From the NCBI RefSeq assembly GCF_002760615.1, contig NZ_AWWI01000031.1:1-40008 (forward strand): 40,008 nt of DNA, given 5' to 3'. Each line of letters opens with the position of its first letter. Within the stretch, counting starts at the first letter, position 1. The DNA is from Puniceibacterium antarcticum (GTDB taxonomy: Bacteria > Pseudomonadota > Alphaproteobacteria > Rhodobacterales > Rhodobacteraceae). The notes beneath the pieces were generated by a model that was given only the letters and a program-made list of their open reading frames with translations, was not told the DNA's origin and did no database searches. The position numbers were made by a program, and so were the translations under genes. This document shows positions 31,286 through 39,999 of the stretch, piece after piece.

Positions 31286-32409
31286 CCAAGCTCCGAAATT
31301 TTCTGAGTTCCCACGATTTCAAGGCCATAGGCCTCAAGCCCGACAATCTTGGGTGTCGGGGAGTTGGTCAGCAGCGTCAGCCTCGACAGACCCAAAGAGG
31401 ACAGGATCTGCGCGCCCAGCCCGTATTGGCGCAACGTCTTGGGCGAAACTTCGTCGCTGACATCCAGCTTCATCGATGTGTCGCGCAGCAGCACGACCAC
31501 ACCGCGACCAGCCTTAGCCACCGCTTCCATCGCGTGATGAAATTCACCCGCACGCCCCTTTGGCCCGGCACCGACGATGTCCAACATCGGATCCATCGCA
31601 TGCATCCTCACCAGAACTGGCGCGTCACCTGTCAGATCACCCTTGGTCAGTACGATATGTTCGTCCCCGTGGGTTTCATCCGTATAGATCCGCATGTTCC
31701 AGTCACCGCCGAATTCGCTGGCAATGACCTCCTCCTTGCGCACCCGGACAAGATTGTCGTTGCGGCGACGGTAGGAGATCAGATCACTGATCGTCCCGAT
31801 CTTAAGCCCGTGCCGCTGCGCAAAGGCCACCAGTTCAGGCAGCCGGGACATGGTACCGTCTTCGTTCATGATTTCGCAGATTACGCCGGACGGGTTCAGC
31901 CCGGCCAAACGGGCCACATCCACCGCGGCCTCGGTATGACCGGCACGCACCAGCACGCCGCCATCCTTGGCTCGCAGCGGGAACACGTGTCCCGGCGTCG
32001 CTATATCCTGTTCGCCTTTGGACGCATCGATCGCCACGGAAATGGTCCGGGCCCGGTCAGCCGCAGAAATACCAGTTGTGACCCCTTCGCGGGCTTCAAT
32101 GGAGGTGGTGAAAGCGGTTTCATGGCGCGACGAATTATTGGTCGACATGAGCTTCAGGCCCAACTGCTCGACCCTGCCGGCGGTCATGGCAAGACAGATC
32201 AGCCCGCGGCCATAGAGCGCCATGAAATTGACCGCATCCGGCGTTGCCCATTGGGCGGGGATCACCAGATCGCCTTCGTTCTCGCGGTCTTCATGGTCGA
32301 CCAGAATAAACATGCGCCCGTTGCGCGCATCTTCGATGATCTCCTCGACAGTGGAAATCGCGTCTTTCCAGTCCATTTCGACCGTACCTGGGGTTTCGTA
32401 ATCCGCCAT
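31282..32409 (-). CDS. ribB: 3,4-dihydroxy-2-butanone-4-phosphate synthase with degenerate RibA-like C-terminal domain (RibBX type)
   Basis: 375 residues. The N-domain (about 1-210) is a full RibB with FILVDHEDRENEGDLVIPA (acidic catalytic loop), STNNSSRHETAFT, GISAADRA and GHVFPLRAKDGGVLVRAGHTEAAVD (conserved His/Glu), shown here in part. It makes the four-carbon unit of riboflavin from ribulose 5-phosphate. The C-domain resembles GTP cyclohydrolase II (RibA), but at the zinc site, where RibA has HSECLTGD and CDCG, this protein reads HAMDPMLDIVG and has no cysteine. It is thus unlikely to hydrolyse GTP. This is the RibBX architecture. A separate RibA is needed elsewhere. GGAGGT precedes ATG 32409. 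I see no FMN riboswitch in front. Confidence 0.93.
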   Translation of the reverse strand: MADYETPGTVEMDWKDAISTVEEIIEDARNGRMFILVDHEDRENEGDLVIPAQWATPDAVNFMALYGRGLICLAMTAGRVEQLGLKLMSTNNSSRHETAFTTSIEAREGVTTGISAADRARTISVAIDASKGEQDIATPGHVFPLRAKDGGVLVRAGHTEAAVDVARLAGLNPSGVICEIMNEDGTMSRLPELVAFAQRHGLKIGTISDLISYRRRNDNLVRVRKEEVIASEFGGDWNMRIYTDETHGDEHIVLTKGDLTGDAPVLVRMHAMDPMLDIVGAGPKGRAGEFHHAMEAVAKAGRGVVVLLRDTSMKLDVSDEVSPKTLRQYGLGAQILSSLGLSRLTLLTNSPTPKIVGLEAYGLEIVGTQKISELG

Positions 32410-32537
32410 GGGACCTCCGCAATTTTCGCCGCCAAATGCGCGGCCAGTGGTTAGGCCCGCAGATAAGCCACGAAAGCGCATTTGACCAGAGCGACCTGAC
32501 GCAGCGGTTTACCCCGGTCCGGGCTGCATGACCAATT

Positions 32538-32585
32538 ACCGCACGGCGGCAGATGTCCTAAACCGCACGGCGGCAGATGTCCTAA
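32538..32585. repeat. Perfect tandem duplication of a 24-bp unit
   Basis: Two identical units, 32538-32561 and 32562-32585, each beginning ACCGCACGGCGG and ending GATGTCCTAA. They lie in the 257-base gap between ribB and the RlmB-type gene (both minus). The remainder of that gap shows no RFN element and no clear promoter. Confidence 0.85.
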
Positions 32586-32666
32586 GACGTCACTCCCAGT
32601 TCCAAAGCCGGCGCGGCGCGGTCGCCTGAATCGTGTAGGCAGGCCAAGGCCCGCAGACATGACAGC

Positions 32667-33446
32667 TCAGCCGCGCGCCGCGTAAAGCGACACAGCTGCT
32701 GCGTTCGAGACATTGAGAGAGCCAAAATCACCGGCAAAATCGATCCGAACCAAAGCGTCACAGGTTTCTTTTGTCTTCTGGCGTAGGCCAGGCCCTTCTG
32801 CACCCAAGACCAGCGCGACGGCACGGTCACGCCGCCCCTCAAGCGCGGCCTCGATGGTCTGATCGGCCTCACCGTCCAGTCCAACGACGAAATAGCCCAT
32901 CGCCTTGAGCCGCTCCATCGTCTCGGCCAGATTGCGCTCTCGCAGATAGGGCTGACGTTCAAGCGCGCCGCTGGCGGTCTTCGCGAGCGCCCCCGTTTCA
33001 GGCGCGCTGTGATGCAGCGTACCGATCACCGCACAGGCGCCGAAGACCTCGGCCGAGCGCAGGATCGCGCCGACGTTGTGCGGATCGGTAACGCGGTCCA
33101 GCAGCAGAATACGCGGCGGACGCGTGCCGTCCCCCAAAGCAACGTCTTCCAGACGACCCCAGTTCAGCGCTTTCACCTCAAGCGCGGCGCCCTGGTGAAC
33201 AGACTGAGGATCCAGCGGCGCAGAAAACCGGCGTGGATCATTGATCTCGGCTTCGATTCCTGCGAACGAAATCGCATCCTCCAGCTTGTTCTGCGCATTC
33301 AGCGTGACGACCAGCCGAAGCTTTTCACGTTTCGGGTTCATCAGCGCATCGCGCACCGCATGCAGGCCGAAGAGCCAAACTGTCTCCGCAGCTGACGCCT
33401 TGCGCGACTGTTCTTTTTCGACGACCCATTTGGGTTTCTTCATCAT
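32667..33446 (-). CDS. rlmB: RlmB-type 23S rRNA (guanosine-2'-O)-methyltransferase (SPOUT/TrmH family)
   Basis: 259 residues. A short basic N-terminus leads to a substrate-binding L30e-like domain beginning VWLFGLHAVRDAL. The SPOUT domain then shows all three motifs: motif 1 DRVTDPHNVGAILRSA (about 117-132), motif 2 LVLGAEGPGLR and motif 3 IDFAGDFGSLNVSNAAAVSLY. These form the trefoil knot that binds S-adenosylmethionine. RlmB methylates the ribose of G2251 in 23S rRNA. The assignment within the TrmH group is by resemblance and size. Two adjacent ATGs (33446, 33443). Divergent from the tRNA-Tyr gene, with a 133-base gap. Confidence 0.9.
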   Translation of the reverse strand: MMKKPKWVVEKEQSRKASAAETVWLFGLHAVRDALMNPKREKLRLVVTLNAQNKLEDAISFAGIEAEINDPRRFSAPLDPQSVHQGAALEVKALNWGRLEDVALGDGTRPPRILLLDRVTDPHNVGAILRSAEVFGACAVIGTLHHSAPETGALAKTASGALERQPYLRERNLAETMERLKAMGYFVVGLDGEADQTIEAALEGRRDRAVALVLGAEGPGLRQKTKETCDALVRIDFAGDFGSLNVSNAAAVSLYAARG

Positions 33447-33514
33447 GTTCCAGCCCTTTTCGAGATGCGCGCGACCATGGGCAAAGCAGACTGCGTCCGC
33501 AAGGGATTTTCCAG

Positions 33515-33541
33515 TTGACGCCAGTTTTATGCGCGGTTAAT
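33515..33541 (+). promoter_or_regulatory. Possible promoter of the tRNA-Tyr gene
   Basis: TTGACG at 33515-33520, and GTTAAT at 33536-33541 (spacer 15) or TAATCA two bases later (spacer 17). The transcript would start about 30 bases before the mature tRNA. The -35 is good, the -10 weak. Confidence 0.4.
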
Positions 33542-33579
33542 CACCCCCTCACGTTGAGGCGCCGCGGTGCTTCGACAGT

Positions 33580-33663
33580 GGGCGACAGGCCGCAAGGTGT
33601 GGCAGGGGACTGTAACTCCCTCGCGGAGACGCACGCCAGGTTCGATTCCTGGGTCGCCCACCA
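33580..33663 (+). tRNA. tRNA-Tyr (anticodon GUA)
   Basis: 84 nucleotides with encoded CCA. Acceptor stem GGGCGAC (33580-33586) pairs with GTCGCCC (33653-33659), discriminator A33660, CCA 33661-33663. The D-arm has GCC/GGC. Anticodon stem GGGGA/TCCCT encloses loop CTGTAAC, anticodon GTA at 33612-33614. A long class II variable arm (33622-33635) contains GCG/CGC, as expected for bacterial tyrosine tRNA. T-arm CCAGG-TTCGATT-CCTGG (33636-33652). Confidence 0.95.
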
Positions 33664-33737
33664 TTTCACTCCAAAGCAGTACGTTGATGGCTGTTTCGTT
33701 CAAGTGCGCCATCAAGGTGCGACACTGATCATGCACT

Positions 33738-33950
33738 TTGCGTCCAATCTCGGGCAATGCCCGGCACAACGCCAAGGCATTATGGAAGCGCTGGACCGGG
33801 CACCACGTCCGAAGCCGGATCGAAGCGAAGATGCAATGCGTCGAGGCCTTCGGTGAACGCATCGCCGAGAGAGACCCCGACCCCTGGACCGCAGAAATCC
33901 AGTTCCGCGTCGCACTGATATACAGCTTCAACGCACTCGGCACTGCCTAG
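33738..33950 (+). pseudogene. C-terminal remnant of an insertion-sequence transposase
   Basis: An open stretch of about 70 codons contains ALWKRWTGHHVRSRIEAKMQ, then CVEAFGERIAERDPD, TAEIQFRVALIYSFNALGTA and a stop. The pattern 'WKRWTGYHxRSRIEAKM..L..FGERI..RDPDRQTAEIQIR.AL..RFxALGTA' is, as I recall it, the C-terminal end of transposases common in this family. Changes such as PDPWTAE and IYSFNAL point to decay. The N-terminal catalytic part and terminal inverted repeats are missing, so it is not functional. It lies just after tRNA-Tyr, the usual kind of site for accumulated insertions. The remaining gap to oppA (33951-34175) shows nothing recognisable. Confidence 0.6.
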
Positions 33951-34175
33951 ATCGTTCACGTGCCATGACGTCAGTGCGGAAAGGGCAAGGATCGCCCCAG
34001 GCAAAAGTTCTGCAATGGTGCCTGAGCACACAGTAAATTTAGCCTTTGCAAAGCCCCACGTACCGCGCCCAACGTAGTCGACAATCAAAGCCTCGCGAAG
34101 GACCAATCATCGTAATGGTTCAGTTTACCGCCAAGTCATCATTGCATGTGTAGCTGCCTTTACGTTCAAATGGTG

Positions 34176-34211
34176 CAAAGTTGAGTCGAAAATGACCAAA
34201 TTTCAACTTTG
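34176..34211 (+). promoter_or_regulatory. Stem-loop reaching the oppA ribosome binding site
   Basis: CAAAGTTGA (34176-34184) pairs perfectly with TCAACTTTG (34203-34211) around an 18-base loop. The right arm ends at the first base of the GGGGAG ribosome binding site (34211-34216) of oppA. In mRNA this hairpin could modulate initiation; in DNA it could be a repressor site. Confidence 0.45.
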
Positions 34212-34223
34212 GGGAGAATCTTC

Positions 34224-35837
34224 ATGAACGTTACCAGGACACTTGCATCATCCGTACTGGCCTTGAGTCTGGCGTGGCAGGCACAGGCCGCCAATGTGCC
34301 AGACGGCGTGACGCTGGCCGAGAACCAGACCTATACCTTCTGGCTGCTTGACGCGATAAAGTCGATGGATCCTCAGATCAACACGGATGCCGAAGGGTCG
34401 GACGTGCTGCGCAACCTGTTCGAAGGCCTCTATAACGAAGATGAAAAAGGAGGGCTGGTCCCCGGCGTCGCGCTGGAACATGAGGTTTCCGAGGACGGAA
34501 AGACCTACACCTTCAAGCTGCGTGACAACGCAAAATGGTCGGACGGCGCCCCTGTGACGGCAAATGATTTCGTCTATGCTTGGCGCCGTCTGGCCGATCC
34601 TGCCACCGCTTCTGAATACGCCTGGTACATGGAGCTGATGCAGGTCGAAAACGCCTCGGCTGTGGTTGCAGGTGACATGGCGCCTGACGAGCTGGGCGTA
34701 AAGGCCGTTGATGAGCATACGCTTGAGGTCAAGATCGACGCGCCGATGCCCTATTTCCCGCAGATGCTGGTCCATGCGTCGACTTTTCCGGTCCCGCAAT
34801 CGGTGATTGATGCGAATGGTGACAACTGGACCCGTGCCGGCACTCTGGTCGGTAACGGAGCTTACACTCTGGTTGAGCACCAGCTTGGCGAACGCGTCGT
34901 GATGGAAAAGAACGACACCTATTGGGATGCCGAACATACGGTTCTGCAAACCGTGATCGCGCTGACCATTAACGACGTCAATCAGGGCCTGACCCGGTAC
35001 ATGGCGGGCGAACTTGACCGTGTGGATATGCCCGCGGGTCAGTATCCCCGGATGGAAAAGGAATACCCCGATCAGGCAACCTCAGTGCCTTACAACTGTT
35101 CCTATATCTACATGCTGAACGTCGGAGAGAAGGGCCCCGAGGCGTTGAAGGATGTGCGTGTGCGCAAAGCGCTGAGCTATGCCATCGACCGGGACATCAT
35201 CGTCGACAAGATCCTGCAGGGCGGACAGCACCCGTCGTATAACTGGACCCATTGGGCAACGGCAGGCTTCGAGATTCCCGATATCGAATACGCAGATTGG
35301 ACCCAGCCAGAGCGACTGGAAAAGGCCAAGGAGCTGCTGACCGAGGCAGGGTATGGCCCCGACAAACCGCTATCGCTGCGGCTTCAGTACAACACCTCAG
35401 AGGATCACAAGAAGATCGCCATCGCTGCGTCGCAGATGCTGAAGCAGATTGGCGTGAACCTGACCTTGGACAACTACGAATGGAAGGTACACACCGACCG
35501 CATGCAGAGCCAGGACTTCGATATGGCGCGCTACGCCTGGTGTGGCGATTACAACGAGGCCTCGACCTATCTGGATCTGATGGCATCCTATTCGGGTCAC
35601 AACAACGGCGAGTTCTTCAACGACGACTATGACGCCGTGATCAAGGATTCAAAAACTGCCGAAGATCCGCTGCCGCTCTACCAGAAGGCCGAGATGATCC
35701 TGGCAGATGAGATGCCGATCATCCCCCTCTATCACTACGCCAAGGTCTTCATGCTGAAAGAAGACATCAAGGGCTGGCCTCTGGATAACCTCAACCAGAG
35801 CTGGTACGCCAAAGACCTGTATCGCGTCGCCGAGTGA
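34224..35837 (+). CDS. oppA: Oligopeptide ABC transporter, periplasmic binding protein
   Basis: 537 residues. Signal peptide of 22 residues (MNVTRTLASSVLALSLAWQAQA) before ANVPDG. The family 5 solute-binding fold is clear: SMDPQINTDAEGSDVLRNLFEGLY, LRDNAKWSDGAPVTANDFVYAWRR (quoted in part: KWSDGAPVTANDFVYAWRR), GNGAYTLVEH and RKALSYAIDRDIIVDKIL. The set of blocks, including ASEYAW and YNYSY-like YNCSYIYMLN, fits OppA/MppA-type peptide binders. It collects short peptides (possibly murein peptides) in the periplasm for OppBCDF. Start at ATG 34224, with GGGGAG upstream; an in-frame TTG at 34209 overlaps that site and is unlikely. First gene of a complete operon. Confidence 0.95.
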   Translation: MNVTRTLASSVLALSLAWQAQAANVPDGVTLAENQTYTFWLLDAIKSMDPQINTDAEGSDVLRNLFEGLYNEDEKGGLVPGVALEHEVSEDGKTYTFKLRDNAKWSDGAPVTANDFVYAWRRLADPATASEYAWYMELMQVENASAVVAGDMAPDELGVKAVDEHTLEVKIDAPMPYFPQMLVHASTFPVPQSVIDANGDNWTRAGTLVGNGAYTLVEHQLGERVVMEKNDTYWDAEHTVLQTVIALTINDVNQGLTRYMAGELDRVDMPAGQYPRMEKEYPDQATSVPYNCSYIYMLNVGEKGPEALKDVRVRKALSYAIDRDIIVDKILQGGQHPSYNWTHWATAGFEIPDIEYADWTQPERLEKAKELLTEAGYGPDKPLSLRLQYNTSEDHKKIAIAASQMLKQIGVNLTLDNYEWKVHTDRMQSQDFDMARYAWCGDYNEASTYLDLMASYSGHNNGEFFNDDYDAVIKDSKTAEDPLPLYQKAEMILADEMPIIPLYHYAKVFMLKEDIKGWPLDNLNQSWYAKDLYRVAE

Positions 35838-35917
35838 CGCCGCTGCAGAGCCGGATCGTTCCTGATGGTCCGGTTCTGCACACAATAGCTTCATCGATTT
35901 TCCAAGGGGGCTGACGT

Positions 35918-36835
35918 TTGTTCAGTTACATTCTCAAACGCATCGCGATCGCGATCCCCACCCTGCTTGTGTTGATCGTGATCTCTTTTGTGCTGATGCA
36001 CGCAGCCCCCGGTGGGCCGTTCACTGCCGAGCGTGAACTGCCGCCCGAGGTGATGGCGAACCTCAACGCCAAATATGGTCTTGATGATCCACTGTGGAAA
36101 CAGATCGGCACCTATGTCTGGAACATCGTCAGTGCCTTCGATTTCGGGCCAAGCTTTGTCTACAAGGATCGGACGGTGAACGAGATCATCGCCCAGGGCT
36201 TTCCGATCACTCTGACCTATGGGCTGATATCCTTTGTCTTGGCCGTTCTGGTTGGGGTCACGCTGGGCGTCGCCGCAGCCATCCGGCACAACTCCATGCT
36301 CGACTACATCGCCGTCGGCATGTCGATCGGGGCGCAGGTGCTGCCCAATTTTGTGATGGCCCCCATCCTCGTGCTGGTCTTCACCCTGTGGCTTGGCTGG
36401 TTGCCGGGCGGCGGTTGGCAGGGGCCGGAATACTGGATCTTACCGGTGATCGCACTTTCGACGTCTTTCATGGCATCCATCGCGCGCATCACGCGATCTT
36501 CGATGCTCGAAGTGTTGACGTCGAACCACATCCGCACCGCCCGCGCCAAGGGCCTGCCAGAGCGGCGGGTCATCCTGCGCCATGCACTTAAGCCTGCGAT
36601 GCTGCCGGTGATTTCCTATCTCGGCCCGGCCTTTGTGGCGATGATCACCGGATCGGTCGTTGTGGACATCTACTTTTCCACCGGTGGCATCGGCAAGGCC
36701 TTCGTCGACAGCGCGCTGAACCGGGATTACGCCGTTATGATGGGTGTGACGATCCTGGTGGGCGCCCTGACCATCTTTTTCAACCTCGTGGTCGATATCC
36801 TTTACGGATGGATCGACCCCAAGATCAGGTACTGA
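35918..36835 (+). CDS. oppB: Oligopeptide ABC transporter permease OppB
   Basis: 305 residues from a TTG start at 35918, supported by AAGGGGG seven bases upstream and by the standard OppB N-terminus FSYILKRIAIAIPTLLVL. About six transmembrane helices; the EAA-type loop reads HIRTARAKGLPERRVILRHAL near residue 205-225 and contacts the ATPases. The C-terminal NRDYAVMMGVTILVGAL and DILYGWIDPKIRY are family-typical. It forms the membrane channel with OppC. It lies 80 bases after oppA and one base before the next gene's ATG. Confidence 0.95.
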   Translation: MFSYILKRIAIAIPTLLVLIVISFVLMHAAPGGPFTAERELPPEVMANLNAKYGLDDPLWKQIGTYVWNIVSAFDFGPSFVYKDRTVNEIIAQGFPITLTYGLISFVLAVLVGVTLGVAAAIRHNSMLDYIAVGMSIGAQVLPNFVMAPILVLVFTLWLGWLPGGGWQGPEYWILPVIALSTSFMASIARITRSSMLEVLTSNHIRTARAKGLPERRVILRHALKPAMLPVISYLGPAFVAMITGSVVVDIYFSTGGIGKAFVDSALNRDYAVMMGVTILVGALTIFFNLVVDILYGWIDPKIRY

Positions 36836-36836
36836 C

Positions 36837-37751
36837 ATGGTGTCCACCAGAGAAAACACTGTCTCAGCACAAGCTCTGCCGGCCAAGGGCCGTTCGCCCT
36901 GGGCAGATGCACGCCGCCGCTTTTTCCGCAACAAGGCCGCGATGATGGGTCTGGTGATCCTGGTCTTTGTGGCGCTCTTTGCGATCTTTGGCGGATACGC
37001 CGCGCAGTGGTCGAATGAAGAACTGGATTACAACGTCATGGGGCAGGTGGCTGAACTGGGCGGCCCGTCTTTCGAGACAGGACATTATTTCGGCACCGAC
37101 GATCTGGGGCGCGACCTGTTCGCGCGCACCGTGCAGGGCACACAGATCAGCCTGGCCGTGGGTGTTGTCGGCGCAATCATCGCCTGCGTCGTCGGAACGC
37201 TTTACGGTGCAACGGCAGGCTATGCCGGCGGGCGCATTGACGGCCTCATGATGCGGCTGGTCGATATCTTCATGGCTGTGCCCTACATGTTTGTGCTGAT
37301 CCTGCTGCTGGTCATGTATGGCCGCTCCATCACCATCCTGTTTGTGGGCATCGGACTGATCTCCTGGATGGAAATGGCGCGGATCGTGCGCGGCCAGACG
37401 CTCAGCCTCAAGGGCCGCGAATTTGTCGAGGCGGCGCGCGCCACGGGTGTCGCCGCACCTGTCATCATCCTGCGCCATATCGTGCCAAATCTGATGGGCG
37501 TGATCGCTGTCTATGTCACGCTCCTGGTGCCGCTGATGATCCTGACAGAAAGCTTCATTTCCTTCCTCGGCCTCGGGATTCAGGAGCCGCTGACATCGCT
37601 TGGCGCACTGATTTCCGAAGGCGCCGGAACCATCGCTTATGGCACCACTTGGCAGCTGGGTTTCCCGCTGCTGTTCTTCTGCCTCACCCTGTTCGGCTTC
37701 TTCTTCGTGGGCGACGGCCTGCGAGATGCGCTCGACCCCAAGGATCGCTGA
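36837..37751 (+). CDS. oppC: Oligopeptide ABC transporter permease OppC
   Basis: 304 residues. The N-terminal extension (MVSTRENTVSAQALPAKGRSP) and DARRRFFRNKAAMMGL before the first membrane helix are the OppC/DppC hallmark, then FGTDDLGRDLFARTVQG (here in part), the conserved periplasmic loop of DppC-type permeases. The EAA loop reads FVEAARATGVAAPVIILRHI. About six helices. Partner of OppB. The stop overlaps the oppD start in TGATG, so translation is coupled. Confidence 0.95.
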   Translation: MVSTRENTVSAQALPAKGRSPWADARRRFFRNKAAMMGLVILVFVALFAIFGGYAAQWSNEELDYNVMGQVAELGGPSFETGHYFGTDDLGRDLFARTVQGTQISLAVGVVGAIIACVVGTLYGATAGYAGGRIDGLMMRLVDIFMAVPYMFVLILLLVMYGRSITILFVGIGLISWMEMARIVRGQTLSLKGREFVEAARATGVAAPVIILRHIVPNLMGVIAVYVTLLVPLMILTESFISFLGLGIQEPLTSLGALISEGAGTIAYGTTWQLGFPLLFFCLTLFGFFFVGDGLRDALDPKDR

Positions 37752-38719
37752 TGCCTCTTTTGCAGATCAAGGACCTGTCTGTCACCTTTGACGGTGACGA
37801 CGGCACCGTTCACGCCGTAAACAACCTGTCGCTGTCCATCGACAAAGGACAGACGCTGGGGATTGTCGGCGAAAGCGGATCGGGAAAATCACAGACCGCC
37901 TTTTCCATAATGGGGCTTCTGGCGAAAAACGGGCGCACCGACGGATCCATCCTGTTCGACGGGCAGGAAATCCTCGGGGCCAGCACCAAGGTGCTCAACA
38001 CTTTGCGTGCGCGGCGCATCGCGATGATTTTTCAGGATCCGATGACCTCGCTCAATCCCTACATGCGCATCTCTGAACAGATGACAGAGGTTCTGACCCT
38101 CCACAACGGCATGTCCAAACGCGACGCGCTCACGGAATGCACGCGCATGTTGGATGCGGTGAAAATTCCGGCAGCCAAAGAACGCATCCGCCTCTATCCG
38201 CACGAGTTTTCCGGCGGGATGCGCCAGCGCGTGATGATCGCCATGTCGCTGTTGTGCAAACCCGACCTGCTGATCGCGGATGAACCGACAACTGCGCTCG
38301 ACGTCACGGTACAGGCGCAGATCATGGATCTGCTGTCTGATCTGCAGCGCGAATTCGGCATGGCGACGATCCTTATCACCCATGATCTGGGCGTGGTCGC
38401 GGGCTTCTGCGAACAGGTGCTGGTCATGTATGGGGGCCGCGTAATGGAACAGGCGCCAACCGACCCGCTGTTCGCGCAACCAAGTCATCCCTACACCCGC
38501 GGCCTGCTGGCGGCTGTGCCCCGCGTCGATGACGATGACGCGATCATGAAATCCATTCCGGGCAATCCACCCAACATGGCCGATCCGCCCGAAGGCTGCC
38601 CGTTCCGCCCCCGCTGCACCTTTGCCGGCGAAGATTGTCGCACCATGCCGCCGCTTGCCCTCTTTGCAGGCGACCGCGCGCGTGCCTGCCGCCGTCCGAT
38701 CGAGGAGCTTACCGCATGA
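37751..38719 (+). CDS. oppD: Oligopeptide ABC transporter ATP-binding protein OppD
   Basis: 322 residues from ATG 37751, which overlaps the oppC stop. Walker [10 protein letters not shown] (about residue 40), Q-loop [12 protein letters not shown], signature FSGGMRQRV, Walker [13 protein letters not shown], switch ITHDLGVV. The C-terminal oligopeptide/dipeptide extension carries the Cys-rich [15 protein letters not shown], which in this group binds an iron-sulfur cluster or forms a structural motif. It powers uptake with OppF. ATG of oppF overlaps its stop in ATGA. Confidence 0.95.
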   Translation: MPLLQIKDLSVTFDGDDGTVHAVNNLSLSIDKGQTLGIVGESGSGKSQTAFSIMGLLAKNGRTDGSILFDGQEILGASTKVLNTLRARRIAMIFQDPMTSLNPYMRISEQMTEVLTLHNGMSKRDALTECTRMLDAVKIPAAKERIRLYPHEFSGGMRQRVMIAMSLLCKPDLLIADEPTTALDVTVQAQIMDLLSDLQREFGMATILITHDLGVVAGFCEQVLVMYGGRVMEQAPTDPLFAQPSHPYTRGLLAAVPRVDDDDAIMKSIPGNPPNMADPPEGCPFRPRCTFAGEDCRTMPPLALFAGDRARACRRPIEELTA

Positions 38720-39714
38720 GCCCGCTTCTGTCTGTCCGCGACCTCAGCGTGACCTTTCCCATCACCCGTGCAGGCGACATGCCATGGACCGCCCCGCGAG
38801 AGCTGCGCGCGGTCAAAGACGTCAGCTTCGATCTCGAAGCAGGTCAGACGCTTGGCGTCGTCGGGGAATCCGGCTGCGGCAAATCCACAATGGCGCGCGG
38901 CCTGATCCAGATGGTGCCAGCCCGCGGCACCGTGATGTGGCGGGGTGAGACCAATCTGCTGTCCTTGTCGCCGCGCCGGATGAAGCCATTCCGGTCGGAA
39001 ATCCAGATGGTGTTCCAGGACCCGCTCGCCTCGCTCAACCCGCGCATGACCCTGGGCCAGATCATTGCCGAACCCCTGCGCACCCACCGCCCCGATGTGT
39101 CCCCGACCGAGCGGCGCCGGCGCGTGGCGCAGATGATGGAACGGGTCGGCCTGCTGCCGCAGATGATCAACCGCTATCCGCACGAATTCTCTGGCGGTCA
39201 GTGCCAGCGCATCGGCATCGCACGGGCGCTGATCGTCGAGCCAAAGCTGCTGATCTGCGACGAACCCGTCTCGGCGCTGGATGTCTCGATCCAGGCGCAG
39301 GTGATCGAGCTGTTGAAGGAACTTCAGAGAGATCTTGGCCTCGCGATGATATTCATCGCCCATGACCTCAGTGTGGTGAAGAACATCTCGCATGATGTCA
39401 TGGTGCTGTATCTGGGCCGTGTAATGGAAAAGGCGCCCAAGAAAGAGCTCTACGCCCTGCCCAAGCACCCTTATACGCAGGCGCTGCTGTCCGCCGTACC
39501 GGTGCCCGACCCGGTGGCGGAACGCGCAAAAAAGATCATCCCCCTGACCGGGGACATGCCGTCCCCCATGGCCCCTCCATCGGGTTGCGTGTTCCGTACA
39601 CGCTGCGTCAGGGCGACCGAAGAATGCACGCACACCATCCCCTTGCCCGAGGGAGGCGCCCACAGCGTCGCGTGCCTGCATCCTGGGCCTGTCCGTGATC
39701 ACGAACTGACCTGA
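38716..39714 (+). CDS. oppF: Oligopeptide ABC transporter ATP-binding protein OppF
   Basis: 332 residues from ATG 38716. Walker A GESGCGKST, Q-loop MVFQDPLASLNPRM, signature FSGGQCQRI, Walker B LLICDEPVSALD, switch IAHDLSVV, and the C-terminal GCVFRTRCVRATEEC extension. The N-terminal DLSVTFPITRAGDMPWTAPRELRAVKDVSF (in part) is typical of the F subunit. Last gene of the operon; I see no clear hairpin terminator directly after. The segment 39715-39769 has no recognisable feature and then the IS66 remnant begins on the other strand. Confidence 0.95.
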   Translation: MSPLLSVRDLSVTFPITRAGDMPWTAPRELRAVKDVSFDLEAGQTLGVVGESGCGKSTMARGLIQMVPARGTVMWRGETNLLSLSPRRMKPFRSEIQMVFQDPLASLNPRMTLGQIIAEPLRTHRPDVSPTERRRRVAQMMERVGLLPQMINRYPHEFSGGQCQRIGIARALIVEPKLLICDEPVSALDVSIQAQVIELLKELQRDLGLAMIFIAHDLSVVKNISHDVMVLYLGRVMEKAPKKELYALPKHPYTQALLSAVPVPDPVAERAKKIIPLTGDMPSPMAPPSGCVFRTRCVRATEECTHTIPLPEGGAHSVACLHPGPVRDHELT

Positions 39715-39769
39715 CCGCGCGAAAAGGTAGCGACTGAATATGAAAATAACCGGAAAGTTTAATCCAGCA

Positions 39770-39999
39770 GGAGCCCACGGGCGCTTCAATTGCTCATCGC
39801 CTGTCCCGTCCCAGTAGAGCAGCTTCAGCCGGTCAACCCACGTCGAGAGGGACAAAAACACGGTGCCGGTAAACGGTTCCTTGCGCAGTTCATCATTCAC
39901 CAACACCGCCAACCCGCCATGCCCCTCGCAGAATCCCACCGGTTTGGTCGTGACGTTGCCCCCTGCAGCTAATCCAGTTTGAGATAGACTCTGGCCCAA
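39770..39999 (-). pseudogene. IS66-family TnpB (Orf2) remnant
   Basis: On minus the reading frame gives TTKPVGFCEGHGGLAVLVND, then ELRKEPFTGTVFL and DRLKLLYWDGTG (about 39799-39970). This is the TnpB pattern 'TKPVDFRKGHDGLAALV..L..DPFSGTVFVFR.KRADRLKILYWDGTG'. The usual FRxKRA reads LSTWV, and the segment after DGTG does not continue as the normal YKRLE end, so the gene is damaged by substitutions and probably a frameshift or deletion. The N-terminal part lies at the window edge and may be incomplete. Together with the remnant at 33738-33950 it brackets the opp operon. Confidence 0.65.

Noticed and set aside
31426-32454. Long plus-strand open frame opposite ribB
   Set aside because: Antisense shadow of ribB; composition rich in His/Arg/Gln with no recognisable domain.
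32410-32666. FMN riboswitch in front of ribB
   Set aside because: No RFN-type conserved blocks are visible on the minus strand in this gap.
33780-34106. Minus-strand open frame of 108 codons before oppA
   Set aside because: It is opposite the transposase remnant and has no family-like feature or ribosome binding site.
38491-39790. Minus-strand frame continuing from the IS66 remnant through oppF
   Set aside because: Only the first part (about 39799-39970) resembles TnpB; the rest is antisense to oppF.
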